Assembly: GCA_025267735.1 (NCBI GenBank)
Contig: CM046293.1
Span: forward strand, 9,758,560-9,822,559
Source: Mactra quadrangularis
Taxonomy: Eukaryota; Mollusca; Bivalvia; Venerida; Mactridae
Length of the DNA: 64,000 nucleotides
Reading direction: 5' to 3'
The notes below the pieces were generated by a model. The model saw only the letters and a list, made by a program, of their open reading frames with translations. It had not been told where the DNA came from and did not search any database. Each line of letters begins with the position of its first letter. Within the stretch, counting starts at the first letter, position 1. Made by a program: the position numbers and the translations under genes. Positions 36,713-49,490 of the stretch are shown here, one piece after another.

Positions 36713-38235
36713 TTATAATATGTGTGTATGTTGGAGTAAGACAAATCGCTTTTTAGCAAGTACAAACAGTGTTGCTATATGTATGAATTTTAAATAAACA
36801 TAGATATATATCAATATTTAACGCCGTAGCCACACACTGGTCTTTTGACCGTTGCGAAAACATGCATTGTACTGTCCAATAATCACTGAAGTGCATGTAT
36901 AAATGAAACCAATTATGCCTATTGTTCAAAACAGGAGCAACGGCTACTGTTAAGATAGTGTTGGATGCAACTGATGTTGAGTGATATTTTAAGAATGTTT
37001 TGTTTATTTATATACAATAAATAGTGTTAGCTTGAAGTGTATAATGTATGACAACTTTACGTTGACTAAGGTTTGGCTAAATGACACTAAATGACAAATA
37101 TAGCACACACGTGTATCGTTTGCAGTATTTGTTATGAAGCTGTGTTCGTACAATGAATAAGTTTGTATGTTTTACTATATTTTATACAAGGTAACATTCC
37201 AAGGAATTTGACTATGTTCAAATAAAATATTACATCAATTGATTGACCGTGTTAGCAAGTTAAAATGGGCGACACAATGACATTGATCAGCATGACATGA
37301 CACTAACAATAAACGGGCGGTCTTAAGAGTATATGAGTTTTAGGAGGTAGTTATTTCACCGGTGTTAACTAGACGACTTTTCATTGCAACTAATCAAGAT
37401 TTTCAATTTTACCAAATCTAGAAATAACCGATTAACACTTTTTGTTATTTAATTAAACTTGTTTTTCAACCGTTAAAAATACAAGACATATTTAATACCA
37501 GTTTAATAATTTATTTTTGTCTTTCTTCGAAGAACAATATTATGTTTAGATTTAGAAGTATTTCTTATTCTAACAAATTTTCCACAAATGATATATGGTT
37601 AAGACTAATCATTAACAAATTTAACTTTTGAAAACGGTTATTATTAAAACAGCAAAATTAAGAAATTAATGTACCATTTCAATTCACTTGCCGAGAAGTG
37701 TTGTCTAATGCATTATTGGAAACACTGGTCAACAGCAATCCATATCGCTGATTCTCTTGGGGGCCATTTATCTTATCTCATCAACTTAGCCGGAACATGT
37801 AAAAGTTATCATTAGAACAATACAGCGACTACTTAATCGTATTCATGGAAATGAAAACAGCGCATGTGGTTAAACACACGTGACGCTTTGTCGTTTGAAA
37901 CAATTAAAATGTTATCAGGAAATTGTTTTAATATATTCATCACCAAATGATAATACAACGATGAATCAAAAGCAATAATGATACTACCATACCATCCATA
38001 ATCAATATAAAATCAATGTAAAAGTCATTACTAAAATTCAAAATATTTCATCGAAAACATTATTGTACAGGAACAATGTGTTTACTAATTCACTAAAATA
38101 AACGTTATTCGAACATATAACAGCGTTGATATGTCTTTTGATACTGTGGTTGCAATATGTGATTTACTTATACAAACATGTACGACTTCTAGAGTGTACA
38201 ATCATATATCAGTTCTAACATTGAACAGTTACTGA

Positions 38236-38368
38236 AACAGTAGGTATCAATTTCGATAGACTGGAAATCTCAGCATGTTTTATTCTTTCCGGATAAGACA
38301 AGTGCCAGCTGAGATCAGTATAGTATTAGTTTGTCTTGAAGTTTGTGAAAGATACTTAAGTGAATTTA
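38236..38368 (+). other. Conserved stem-loop block, U3 copy
   Basis: The stem arms are at 38267-38274 and 38308-38315, unchanged from U1, U2 and U4. Confidence 0.45.
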
Positions 38369-38957
38369 CCGACAGGCTTTTGCATAAGTTCATTATTTGA
38401 AATATATCGTATATTAAGCATATTGTATCAGATACAGAGCAACTATACAGACACGTTTAAAATCAGTCTAAAGTTTTATTGTGCTTTTTCGCTATTGGCA
38501 AGTGTTGCAAATAATGTGTTTGCAAGCATTATAGTCCTATCTGCCTTACTTATTAAATGCAAGTCTATGCATATTTATCTTTTAACACAGTACAGTTAAT
38601 TACTTATTAAGAACAAATTAGATATATTTGATGCACACACTACAGGTGAAAGTGATTGAGTGTAAAGACATTGTATTTTAAGTAAACAAACCTGATAATA
38701 TTTTGGTGAAAATTCACATCATATTCACATTCATATCGTAAAGTATATATTCATTTATTGTCCGTTTTGATTAGTAGTACGCTGTTACAACATCACATCT
38801 ATTTGGACCATCAGTAAAACACTGACACTGTGGATAATGAAATGTCGTAGTTTGAGTTCATACCAGATTAAGTAAGGAGTTATAGGTAATGTAGTACCAA
38901 TCTAGGAAATGCTCAAATAATATGTCAAAATAATATTACAATACCTGTCCAAAGCCC

Positions 38958-39150
38958 GTCAAGTTTGGGAGTCTCTACTGTATAGTTGAAAAATATATAT
39001 TAAAGCGTTACAAAATGCATAAATACAAGTTAAAATTTGTTTTGGTGATATTCTGTCAAGTTGGGGAGGTTCTACTGTATATTAGAAAGATATATTAAAG
39101 CGTTACAAAATGCATTTACAGAAGTTGAAATTTGTTTCGTGCGATGCTGT
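38958..39150 (+). repeat. Nested 97-bp tandem duplication in U3
   Basis: Two adjacent copies (38958-39054 and 39055-39150) both begin GTCAAGTT and run through TCTACTGTATA and AAAGCGTTACAAAATGCAT. U4 has the same doubled structure (49300-49395 and 49396-49490), while U1 and U2 have one copy. The two copies differ from each other more than the U3 copies differ from the U4 copies, so the duplication predates the split of U3 and U4. Confidence 0.8.
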
Positions 39151-40012
39151 TAGAAAAAATAAATATAATGTTATATTTTGTTCAACATTTCGGCTTAGGT
39201 TTCTACTTATCAATATCATTGCTTCAAATACATTTACACAGTAGACTCATTATTACTGCAAAAACCTGTGCTTTAAATTGTTTGTTGTAAAACTCGTTTG
39301 ACAACTTTGCTAGAAACCCACACGCGAGGTATTGTCATTTGAAATAGCTTAGTTTTATCAAGGAAAGACATTTGAATTATCTTTAATAAAATATTTAGCC
39401 ACTAACAATTATAATGTCAGAATATTGTCTGGAATCAATAAAAAAGTCATTACATAAAGACATCGAACAATCATTTAAAGCAATAATGTTAGAAACAACG
39501 ACAATTACAAAATTACTTGAACAAGTGTTATTTGAAACCCTAAAACAGTAAATATGTCTGCTTATAAACTAACTGGTTTTTTCGCTAATGTTACAATATA
39601 TATTGTATTCCTTTCATCAAGAAGGCTTTTGTAAGGAGGTTAAAACATTGACTTTCTCAGCAAGTATGTATAACACACGAAAATATATTGAGTATAGGGT
39701 ACAAAACTATTGCCTAAGTCTTAGTTGCTATGATTGAATTTAGAGTGATATGATGTAATATTTAACTGAGCTTTTTAAATATTGGAGGTACGTTGATTGT
39801 ACAAATATTATCTTCCGCTAAAAGTAGTCATATTTTAGAAATTGAGTCATTACCGAGCTAAATGATTAACACATCAATTCAACGTTTAATTCATTTTTAA
39901 TAAAAACTATCGTCTTTTGTATTTTCAGATATTATAGAATACTTAAGACTTTAAATAAATGATTTAGGAGGCCAAATCAGTTGATGTGTCTTTTCCGTTT
40001 GGTACGGTTATG

Positions 40013-40190
40013 GACAATGAGAACGGGTGTTAAACACAAAACATACTTTATGTTCATAATCTTAATTTTAACTTTTTATCAAGGAGATTTATGAACAAAA
40101 TTGATCATCAGATAAACCAAGTCTAAGACTATGCTCTCTAACATTGATGTAGATGAATTTAAACGATGGTGCACAATCATAAACACGTTT
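40013..40190 (+). repeat. Gene-conversion tract shared with U1
   Basis: This is the partner of 19702-19879 and is identical to it over 178 bp. The boundaries are abrupt: the next base at each end is a mismatch and divergence rises at once. Confidence 0.8.
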
Positions 40191-40435
40191 GGGGATAAAA
40201 TGAAACTAAAAGCTCATACATAGGCGTGTACTTTACTAAAAACTTGTTTTATATTAGCTTTTGAGAAATTATGGACATCCCGTTAATTACGAAGCTAATA
40301 ACTAGTAGATAATTTAACAAAAATAGCACTTGTTTGATGTATAACGCACTTTACAAAAAGTTCCAAATAATATGTAAAACATTTCTTTTACAAAACAAAA
40401 TGCATTGAATATAGAGTGCTTATTCTCATAAAAAC

Positions 40436-40476
40436 CGGGCTGAAAAACACTATAATATTACTCAGTTTGAAAAATA
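40436..40476 (-). repeat. Inverted 40-bp copy of the unit MITE end
   Basis: An extra segment beginning CGGGCTGAAAAACACTATAA and ending CTCAGTTTGAAAAA is present only in U3. Reverse-complemented it matches the right end of the ancestral MITE (21399-21441, 32190-32242). The sequence either side joins as in U2. It could be a templated insertion or a very short foldback copy. Confidence 0.65.
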
Positions 40477-41091
40477 CGTAGTCGTTAATTTGGTCTGAAA
40501 TCATAATTTCATTTTACGAAAATACACATTGATATGATGCAGGCGTATTTCCGTATCATATCCTCTTTGAATGACATATAATTGTTTACATTTTCTATCA
40601 TTACAATTTATTATTCTACTCTAGACATATACATTATTGTTCCATGTTTATCAACAGTTTTCAAAAACACAAAAAACACAACGTTTTTGTTTGTTGTTTA
40701 ATGTAAAAATAAATGGGTGTGATGGCTATCAAAACTTGTTTGAAAAGCATAAACGAGATATGGTTAACACTTCACTTTTTTGTCATATAAATGACACAAT
40801 ATGTGTAAAATGAAAAACGCATCATTCAAACGATATATTCTCGCAACAATTAAGGGTCTAAAATTTCCAATATAAATGTTTTGCACATTTTGGATTGGTG
40901 TTGTGAATGTTATCGTTATTTGTAATCCACTCAAAATAGTGCATTGGCATAAGTATTTAGATTACAATAACACCACCTCTAAAAGTTCTGAATACATGTT
41001 CAGTTGATAATAAAAGTCACATTTCAGCTAGATGATATAATAGGATATCATATAGATCGAAAATCAAATAGGTGTTTAAGTTTCTTTTTAC

Positions 41092-42014
41092 AAAAATAAA
41101 AAGATTGTACACATTTATTTACTGACGGCTCAAACGATGGTAACAAAGTTGATTGCGCTGCATGTGGAAATTGTTTTGTTTTAAAGAATGCGACTGCCTG
41201 AGCAGGCATCCATATTTATTGCCGAAGTCAAAGCAATAGATCTTGCTTGAACATATATATCACATAGTATTAATAACAATTTTATCATTTTCTCAGATTC
41301 TCTATCTGTATTACTGGCCATATAAAATCGTAGTTCAGACAATAATTACACTTATTAAAAAATATTGAATTAAGATTATATAAAATAGTGTCATCTAAAA
41401 TAGTACACCTCTACTGGATAACAAGTCATATTGGTATACATGGAAATGAAAAATATACATTTTAGCTAAAGAATCTTTAAACCTTCAACCATTAGATATC
41501 AAATTACCAAGCAGTGACTTCAAATGTTCTATAAATTCGTTAATTAAGTCAAAATGGCAAATAATGTGGAACAATGTTATTTTCAATAAGTTACATGACA
41601 TAAAGCCAAGACTTCATCTTCGTCAATAATATTTTCTAATCGCCGAGATCTAATAGTGATTACGCGACGTAGAATTGGTCATACTAGATTAACACATTCA
41701 TCCCTACTCAAAAAAGAGGAAGCGCCTCAATGTATACCATGTGACGAGCATTTCAATGTAAAACACGTTCTCCTTGACTGTAAGGATCTTAAATACATCC
41801 GTGACAAACATTTTAAAGTTAACTCACTTAAAGAACTTTTTGAGTCGGTACCATCATATGCGATACTGAACTTTTTGAAGGCAATAAATATATATAATAA
41901 GATATAGAGCTTTAGATCATCAATTTCGTTTGAATGAATAGTATCATTAATTGGGTGCGATATGATCTTTCTGTGTTGGTGCGCCGTAAAACCCAAATAA
42001 ACAAACAAACAAAC
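41092..42014 (+). mobile_element. 5'-truncated LINE with RNase H (I/Nimb-like)
   Basis: The insertion separates TTTCTTTTTAC from GTAACTATTAAC, which are close together in U1 (about 20740). Its 3' end is complete: GCGCCGTAAAACCC followed by an (AAAC)n tail (about 41997-42014), as in many molluscan I-group elements. The preserved coding part is the end of ORF2, the RNase H domain plus C-terminal Cys/His domain. The 5' portion (endonuclease, reverse transcriptase) was never inserted or is lost. No clear target-site duplication is visible. Absence from the other units dates it after the array formed. Confidence 0.88.
41115..41907 (+). pseudogene. RNase H and C-terminal domain of LINE ORF2, frameshifted
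   Basis: Motifs appear in the right order but in changing frames. L-F-T-D-G-S-N-D-G (41115) is the RNase H start with its catalytic Asp. A-S-I-F-I-A-E-V-K-A-I (about 41216) carries the catalytic Glu in another frame. Y-W-I-T-S-H-I-G-I-H-G-N-E-K (about 41412) holds the W-x-x-S-H-x-G-x-x-G-N-E signature. L-A-K-E-S-L-N-L-Q-P follows in a further frame from 41462. The last block, 41656-41907, is open and ends in I-N-I-Y-N-K-I with a CX2C...HX4C-type motif (I-P-C-D near residue 30, then H-V-L-L-D-C). At least three frameshifts and internal stops make it dead. Confidence 0.87.
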
Positions 42015-44243
42015 GTGTAACTATTAACATAGCTTTTAAACCTTTATGTCACATGCGACATGTACTGATTACTATTAATATGGACAAACCATTCATTATA
42101 AATTAAATCATGAGGTTAAAAAATGTTGGAGTAAAACATTCAATAACAAGCACATTTCCACCTATTGTAAAATACCATTTTATTCTGAATTGATCGACAG
42201 AAAACGTATGTGTTATACATTAGACTCCAGACTGTATATTGTATAGAAATACTCAACATTAAAGTTCGTTTTTCGTGTAGATTCTATTTTCAATTTAAAT
42301 CATCTAAATAAATACTGATTATATACGTTTATTACAAATGAGACATTTTATCCTATCTATAATTATAAATTTACGACGTATCTGTTAGTCTGCATGATGC
42401 AGATAAGAATTGTTTATATAGTTTATCAATAGTCTGTTTTACTTGAGAACTTGATATCAATATCATATGCAGAAAATATAACGTTATATAGGCTTACAGA
42501 ACATGATATAACATTAGAAACGTATAGGGCTTATAACAAGGGCTGAACGAAACACTGTTTTAATTATCTTTTGCTCCAACACACAGGTACCGCATTATTC
42601 TATACAATGCTAGTGAGTTATTATATATTGTTTTTTCAGCCCTGGATATGTTTGTTAAAGATTCATTAAAAACGTTCAAATGTAGCGTTAAGATAAAAAA
42701 AAATTAATGGTCTTTCATAGCAAGTATTTGAGTTTTTAAAAAAAACTTAAAATTAAATAAAAATATTATGCAGCGCAAAAATGTTTGATACACACTTTAT
42801 ATCGACTTGTTCGATAAATATTCATATTACATAATTTTTGTATATAATAATTTTATAGTTCGTGTAAACATTGTATTCTAACATATTCCAAATGCAATAG
42901 TGTATGTTCTGTGCAAACACCACGCATAATTAGGTCATATAGCTTCCCAATTAATTGAACCACAAACATTGATTCGAGTGTATTTTATTCAATTATTACT
43001 TACGGAGATTGCCTTGAAAATAGCGTAAACTGTACTTTTTCAGTATTATCGAAAAATATTTATCCTACGTTTAAAATTGAAATACATAAAGGAAAACAAA
43101 GTTAGACAACGTCATTGTCATTCAAATTACTTTAGTTTTCCCTTGAACAAGTGTAATTTCTCTGGATGTCTTTTACAATTCATTTTCCGATGCTGTTCTA
43201 GAATATCACCAAGAAAAACTTTGCATTAATTTCAAGTTCCATGTCTTTTATGAAATGCCCTGATGCATTTTACAATTTCTAAAATGATTTAAAATTGAAA
43301 ATGAAAAAAAGAGAAAATCTATGCAGTTTTGGAGTGACACAATTTGAATATCTTGGAAAATAAATGAAATAAATGTATTGATGTATATTATTCTTGTGAA
43401 AGAAGTTATACGATTTTGTACGAATTACAAAATGTTCCTGAAGGTCGTTTTATGAATTTACTACAAAGAATAAAGTTTTTTATTGTTTACGTACGATTTA
43501 TTAAAATCAAATATTTTTATTGACAATAACATGTCATTGATTTAGGAAAAGTAATCATTGTGTTATAATAAGTTACATGATAAAGGTGATTTATACTTGT
43601 TGAACTGAATTTCAACACATTTAATAATATGTTGATAGAGACAAATTCCTGCATACACCCATGATGATAGTTTGTCATACATATAAGTGATACTTGCTTG
43701 TACTGACATTAATACAACGCTCACACCGGCATTTTTTAATTGTGTAATCATATTTTATACACGAACAATTTTGGTTTGACGTTTATAAAACTTCTTGATT
43801 ATTTTTTTACAAATATGTATCAACATTGTGACATAAGACACACTAGTTGTTGATTGTTTTTTTTATATTGAACAATAGTGTAAATTAGTCGATACACATA
43901 TATATAACAAATTACCCGTATAAATATATGTAAAGGGACTGATTACAAAGAACAGTGGCTTAGGCAGTTCCTCTACTGGGGCCCATGTATAACAATTAAG
44001 CACAAATGGTGGTCATATTAATTGGCCATATAAATTAATATATTCTTTAATCATTTCTAAAAATTATACTAGAACAAGTTATGAAATTCAGAACTCTAGA
44101 TTTACACACTTGATTTCATTATATCTGAACATTTTTAGACATACTATCTTTGAAAGTATTCTAATTGCACCGAAATGCGCAATTGCGTCATTTGTAAAAT
44201 GTTTTGAATCAAATGCATTCTATCGTCTCAACCTCATTTAAAC

Positions 44244-44760
44244 AAAGAAACACCAGACTACATGTAACAATGCTTACGACATATATATAGGTCTGTATCT
44301 TACAGATATCAATTTTGTATCGTTTATCAATAGCACGTTTCATTAGATAGGTTGCTCTCTACCACCAAGCTGTCTACGGTGTATCAAAAATAATATTGGA
44401 AAACTGATTTTGTGTTAATATAAACGTCTTCTAACAAAATCGACTGATACGCATTTAGCTCTTATATGAGACGACAATTACGATAATAGCACCATTATTT
44501 CAATCAGTAAGTGACCTTAGAGTCACGTGATTGTCTAGAATATTTGTTACAAGACTATACATACTGCCAACATTCCCACAACTTCAATCATATAAATCAT
44601 TTAACATATGCAGTTATTCGCATTATTTCAACAAACAATGATAAAAGCTGAGTAATGTTTGTTGAAATTGGCACCGTGTCTGTATAGTTGTTAAACCGGA
44701 AAACAGGACTACCTTCAAACAATAGTTTCTATTATTATATTACTATTTACCTCACATTGT
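44244..44760 (+). other. Conserved non-coding island, U4 copy
   Basis: It is the equivalent of the U1 island. TCACGTGA is at 44523-44530, and the 12-bp inverted repeat is perfect. Over the final 200 bp it differs from U1 at only a few positions. Confidence 0.6.
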
Positions 44761-47091
44761 TAAACTATGTATTATTGTATACTTTGCTATTCAAAACTCG
44801 TAGTATGCGTACAGATGCAAAGTTAAGCAATTGCTTTAGTATGCATAACGATGTTTCTTTTTAACCATGCTGGTATCAAGATTACCTTTTGAAAATTTGA
44901 ATTTACATCTTTTTATTCAGACATTCCATGGTTCTCCCATCAAAACGGAACAATCATATTTAGAGTAAATATGTTTTTTCTTCTATAAAATAATTACATT
45001 AGTAAGTACTATTTGTTTCAAATTTCTCTTTAATCTAGAGCAATAACAAACAATTGGCAGTTTGATATTTATCTTATAAACTAGGTGGTCATAATTAGGT
45101 TAGTCATATTTTATGTAATTATGTCTCCTGTTAATAACACAAGTTAAAACCCTAAAAAACAAAAATTCGAGTCTATGTATAAATTAAACAATTAATTGTT
45201 ATGAAATAAATTAGGATATAAGTATGTCTGATTTGATACCTCTTCAGATAATCTAAGCTATCAGATATAGTAAATGTTGATAAAGTACACTACACCTGTG
45301 TTAGTTTAAAACGTCGCATCTTATTATATATTCAACTTTTATTTTAATATTTATACCATGCAAGTTAGAAGTAAGTTAATGGTGTTATCTGTTTCTTCAA
45401 ACGTATACATCTACCATCTATTACATGAATTCTATATGACATTTTATAACCAATTATTGTAATCTTCTCTCTCTTTTACACTATTTGCGTTATGGAGCTA
45501 ATGGCACAGTATGTTCTTAAGATTTAATAATGCTGCATTTAGCAAGACATAAACAATGAGTTTATTATTTCCTGGATTAAGACTGCTGATATCAGATGAA
45601 TACCATAAAATGATTTCAGCAATTTCATGCGTGCATATTTATCGAAATGAATGAATGAAAAGAGCGCAGTATGCCACTGTTTGTGAATTCCTCACGAACT
45701 TTTGCTTCATCAATATGTGCCTCGAATATTGTTACTTATTTATTGTAAAATGCAAACAAATGCGGAAATGATTAAGTATGTCTTGATTTCTCAACATGTT
45801 TACCATTGCAATCAATCGCCAAATTATTATGGTAATAGTATGGCATACATCTTTGTTTGTTGTTCAAACATATTACACATAGAATATCTAGCTGTTGTAT
45901 CAAGATGTCATAATAAGCCAAATTAAACCACATTTACAATATTCCAACAATAATAAGCTTTTCAAGTTGTCATGTTCTTTGTAGAACTATTTCGACACTA
46001 ATTCGTATTTAAATACCTAACTACACACAGCATCTTTAAAATTGACTCAATAAATCGTAATAAAAATTCAATTATTTATACATACAACTAATCAGAATAG
46101 CTTCTAAACTAGATAAAGCGCAATATAAGTTAAGTGATAATGCTCACAGAATAATTCATAATACGAGATATCGCACGATTCTTCGCCGTTTGTTACCACA
46201 TCATAACAAGAATGTAGTAAGAAATATCAAGATCCTATAACACAAATGTTAAAAGAAAAAAGGTGCATTAGTATATCATTGAAATCTATATCCATGAGTT
46301 GTAACCAACTCTAGATCTACAGGTTCATTTCATTTTAAAACATTCATGTCACCTGAACTCATACTTTAGTAATATAATCACCACGCATGCTCCTAATTTT
46401 TAAACGATGTAATAAATCGACAATGTTTGTGGTTATACTTGTTTTTCAACAACTGTAAAAAAGTACTCTGTGTAGTTTTAATGGTCTGTATAAAAAATCA
46501 AATAATGTTTCTTGAACAATGTTAATACTTATGAGTTGGGCTCTTTCAAGGAACTATACATGACCGAAAAATAATTCTGTAAAAACATTGTTTTATTTTG
46601 TATGTTAAAGAACACACATTATGTACGAACCAATAATTTCGATTGTTATTTTTGTATTGTTTTAGTCTCCTTTTTGTTCTAGTACGTACTGATTAGGAAA
46701 CACGTTTAACTATTGTAATGATAGTACAGTTCTCAAATAATGTCATCCCGAGAGCGGGGAAACTGTAATTAGCATTGACTCTTGATGTAATGCAATCAAA
46801 CAAAGAACATAATTACCTTATGTAATTAACTCTACTGTACGATATATTGATTGGTTTATTGTCAAAGCATTGCTTGTCTCAGAACAGTTCCTTTATATCA
46901 TGTTTAAAACCAAAATACACACACATGTAAACCTTGTTACAAACGTTATAAATAGGATGTTAAAGACATTATGGTCATAAAACATCACAGTACAATGTTT
47001 TAATAAGATATAAAAACAAGGTTTACGATTCAGTAGATGATAATGTTTTTGATATTGTATTTCCATATGTTTAAGGCAAATAAAACGAATA

Positions 47092-47310
47092 CTAAAATAA
47101 AACTAGCAATACATATGAAATTAAATAAGCATCAATTGATAGCACCAGTACACTTTTTATGCATATTTTGAAACTTTCCTTACTAGAATAATCCTCGTTT
47201 TTGGTGGTTGGTTTTAACTCCGTATCCTTAACCCTAAGCCATACATGTATGTTTGTAATGTTAATGTGTTTACTTTGATTAGATTTGTTCGTTTTGTAAT
47301 ACTGTAGCAA
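47092..47310 (-). other. Recurring small ORF, U4 copy
   Basis: This 72-codon version of the U2 ORF keeps the same start and C-terminus. A 21-bp segment in the middle (absent from U2 and U3, similar to sequence in U1) adds residues in frame. Keeping the frame after an indel of three times seven bases is suggestive but may be chance. Confidence 0.25.
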
Positions 47311-48723
47311 TTATAATATGTGTGTATGTATCACTTTTTAGCAAGTACAAACAGTGTTGCTATATGTGTGAATTTTGAAAAAAAACATAGATATATATCT
47401 ATATTTAACGCCGGAGCCACACACTGGTCTTTTGACCGTTGCGAAAACATGCATTGTATTGTTCAATAATCACTGAAGTGCATATATAAATGGAACCAAT
47501 TATGCCTATAGTTCAAAACAGGATCAAAGACTACTGGTAAGATAGTGTTAGATGCAACTAATGTTGAGTGATGAATTAGTTTGTATGTTTTACTATATTT
47601 TTTATAAAAGGTGAAATTCCCAGGAATTTGACCATGTTCACAAAAAATATTACATCAATTGATTGACCATGTTAGCAAATTAAAATGGGCGACACAATGA
47701 CATTGATCAGCATGACATGACGCTAACAATAAACGGGCGGTCCAAAGTTGTAAATATTGATATGCATTAAATGTTACAATCGAATTTATGCATGAGTAAA
47801 TATTGTAAACTTAAGAGTATATGAGTTTTATGATGTAGTTATTTCACCAGTGTTATCTAGACGACTTGTCATTGCAACTAATCAAGATTTTCAATTTTAC
47901 CAAATCTAGTAATAACCGATTAATATGTTTTGTTATTTGATTAAACTGTTTTTCAACCGTTAACAATGCAAGACATATTTAGTACCAGTATAATATTTTT
48001 TTTGTCTTTCTTCGAAGAACAATATTATGTTAAGATTTAGAAGTATTTCTTATTCTAACAAATTTTCCACAAATGATATATGGTTACATTAAACTTATCA
48101 TTAACAAATTAAACTTTTAAAAACGGTTATTATTAAAACAGCAGAATTTAGAAATTAATGTACCATTTCAATTCACTTGCCGAGAAATGTTGTCAAATGC
48201 ATTATTGGAAACACTGGTCAACAGCAATCTATATCGCTGATTCTCTTGGGGCCATTTATCTTATCTCATCAACTTAGCCGGAACATGTAAGAGTTATCAT
48301 TAGAACAATACAGCGACTACTTAATCGTATCCATGGAAATGAAAACAGCGCATGTAGTTAAACACACGTGACGCTTTGTCATTTGAAACAGTTAAAATAT
48401 TATCAGGAAATTGTTTTAATATATTCATCACCTAATGATAATACAACGATGAATCAAAAGCAACAATGATACTACCATACCATCCATAATCAATATAAAA
48501 TCAATATAAAAGTCATTACTAAAATTCAAAATGTATTAATCGAAAACATTATTGTACAGGAACAATGTGTTTTACTAATTCACTAAATTCAACGTTATTC
48601 GAACATCTAACTGCGTTGGTATGTTTTTGATACAGTGATTGTAATCTGTGATTTACTTATACAAACGTATACGGCCTATAGAAAGTATCTTATATATCAG
48701 TTTTAACAATGAACAGTTATTTG

Positions 48724-48857
48724 AACAGTAGGTATCAATTTCGATAGACTGGAAATCTCAGCATGTTTTATTCTTTCCGGATAAGACAAGTGCCAGCTGA
48801 GATCAATGTAGTATTAGTTTGTCTTGAAGTTGGTGAAAGATACTTAAGTGAATTTAC
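48724..48857 (+). other. Conserved stem-loop block, U4 copy
   Basis: The stem arms are at 48755-48762 and 48796-48803, again unchanged. Confidence 0.45.
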
Positions 48858-49299
48858 CAACAGGCTTTTGTATAAGTTCATTATTTGAAATATATCGTAT
48901 ATTAAGCATATTGTATTAGTTACATAGCAACTATACAAATCAGTCTAAAGTTTTATTGTGCTTTTTCGCTATTGGCAAGTGTTGCAAATAATGTGTTTGC
49001 AAGCATGATAGTCCTATCTGCCTTACTTATTAAATGCATGTCTATAGGTGAAAATTCACATCATATTCACATTCATATTGTAAAGTATATATTCATTTAT
49101 TTACCGTTTTGATTAGTAGTACGCTGATACAACAACACATCTATTTGGACCATCAGTAAAACATTGACATTGTGGTTAATGTAATATCGTAGTTTGAGTT
49201 CATACCAGATCTAGTAAGGAGTTATGGGTAATGTAGTACCAATCTAGGAAATGCTCAAATAATACGTCAACATAATATTACAATACCTGTCCAAAGCTC

Positions 49300-49490
49300 G
49301 TCAAGTTTTGGAGTCTCTACTGTATAGTTTAAAAATATATATTAAAGCATTACAAAATGCATTAATACAAGTTAAAATTTGTTTCGTGATATGCTGTCAA
49401 GTTGTGGAGGTTCTACTGTATATTAGAAAAATATATTAAAGCGTTACAAAATGCATTTGCAGAAGTTGAAATTTGTTCCATGCGATGCTG
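49300..49490 (+). repeat. Nested 96-bp tandem duplication in U4
   Basis: The copies at 49300-49395 and 49396-49490 correspond one to one with those of U3, which supports U3 and U4 sharing ancestry in this part of the unit. Confidence 0.8.

Larger units (their letters stand above)
32477..43003 (+). repeat. Tandem array unit 3 (U3)
   Basis: This is the third copy, 10.5 kb, including a 0.92 kb LINE insertion (41092-42014). It carries the conserved island (33713-34229), the stem-loop block (38236-38368), a nested 97-bp duplication shared with U4 (38958-39150) and a 178-bp tract identical to U1 (40013-40190). It lacks about 35 bp around 35995 and about 66 bp at 37321 found in other units. The 42790-42935 segment is shared with U4 but not with the ends of U1 and U2. 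No coding gene is recognised. Confidence 0.9.

Noticed and set aside
41727..42008. 93-codon minus-strand frame
   Set aside because: It is a shadow of the RNase H-type LINE C-terminus on the plus strand.
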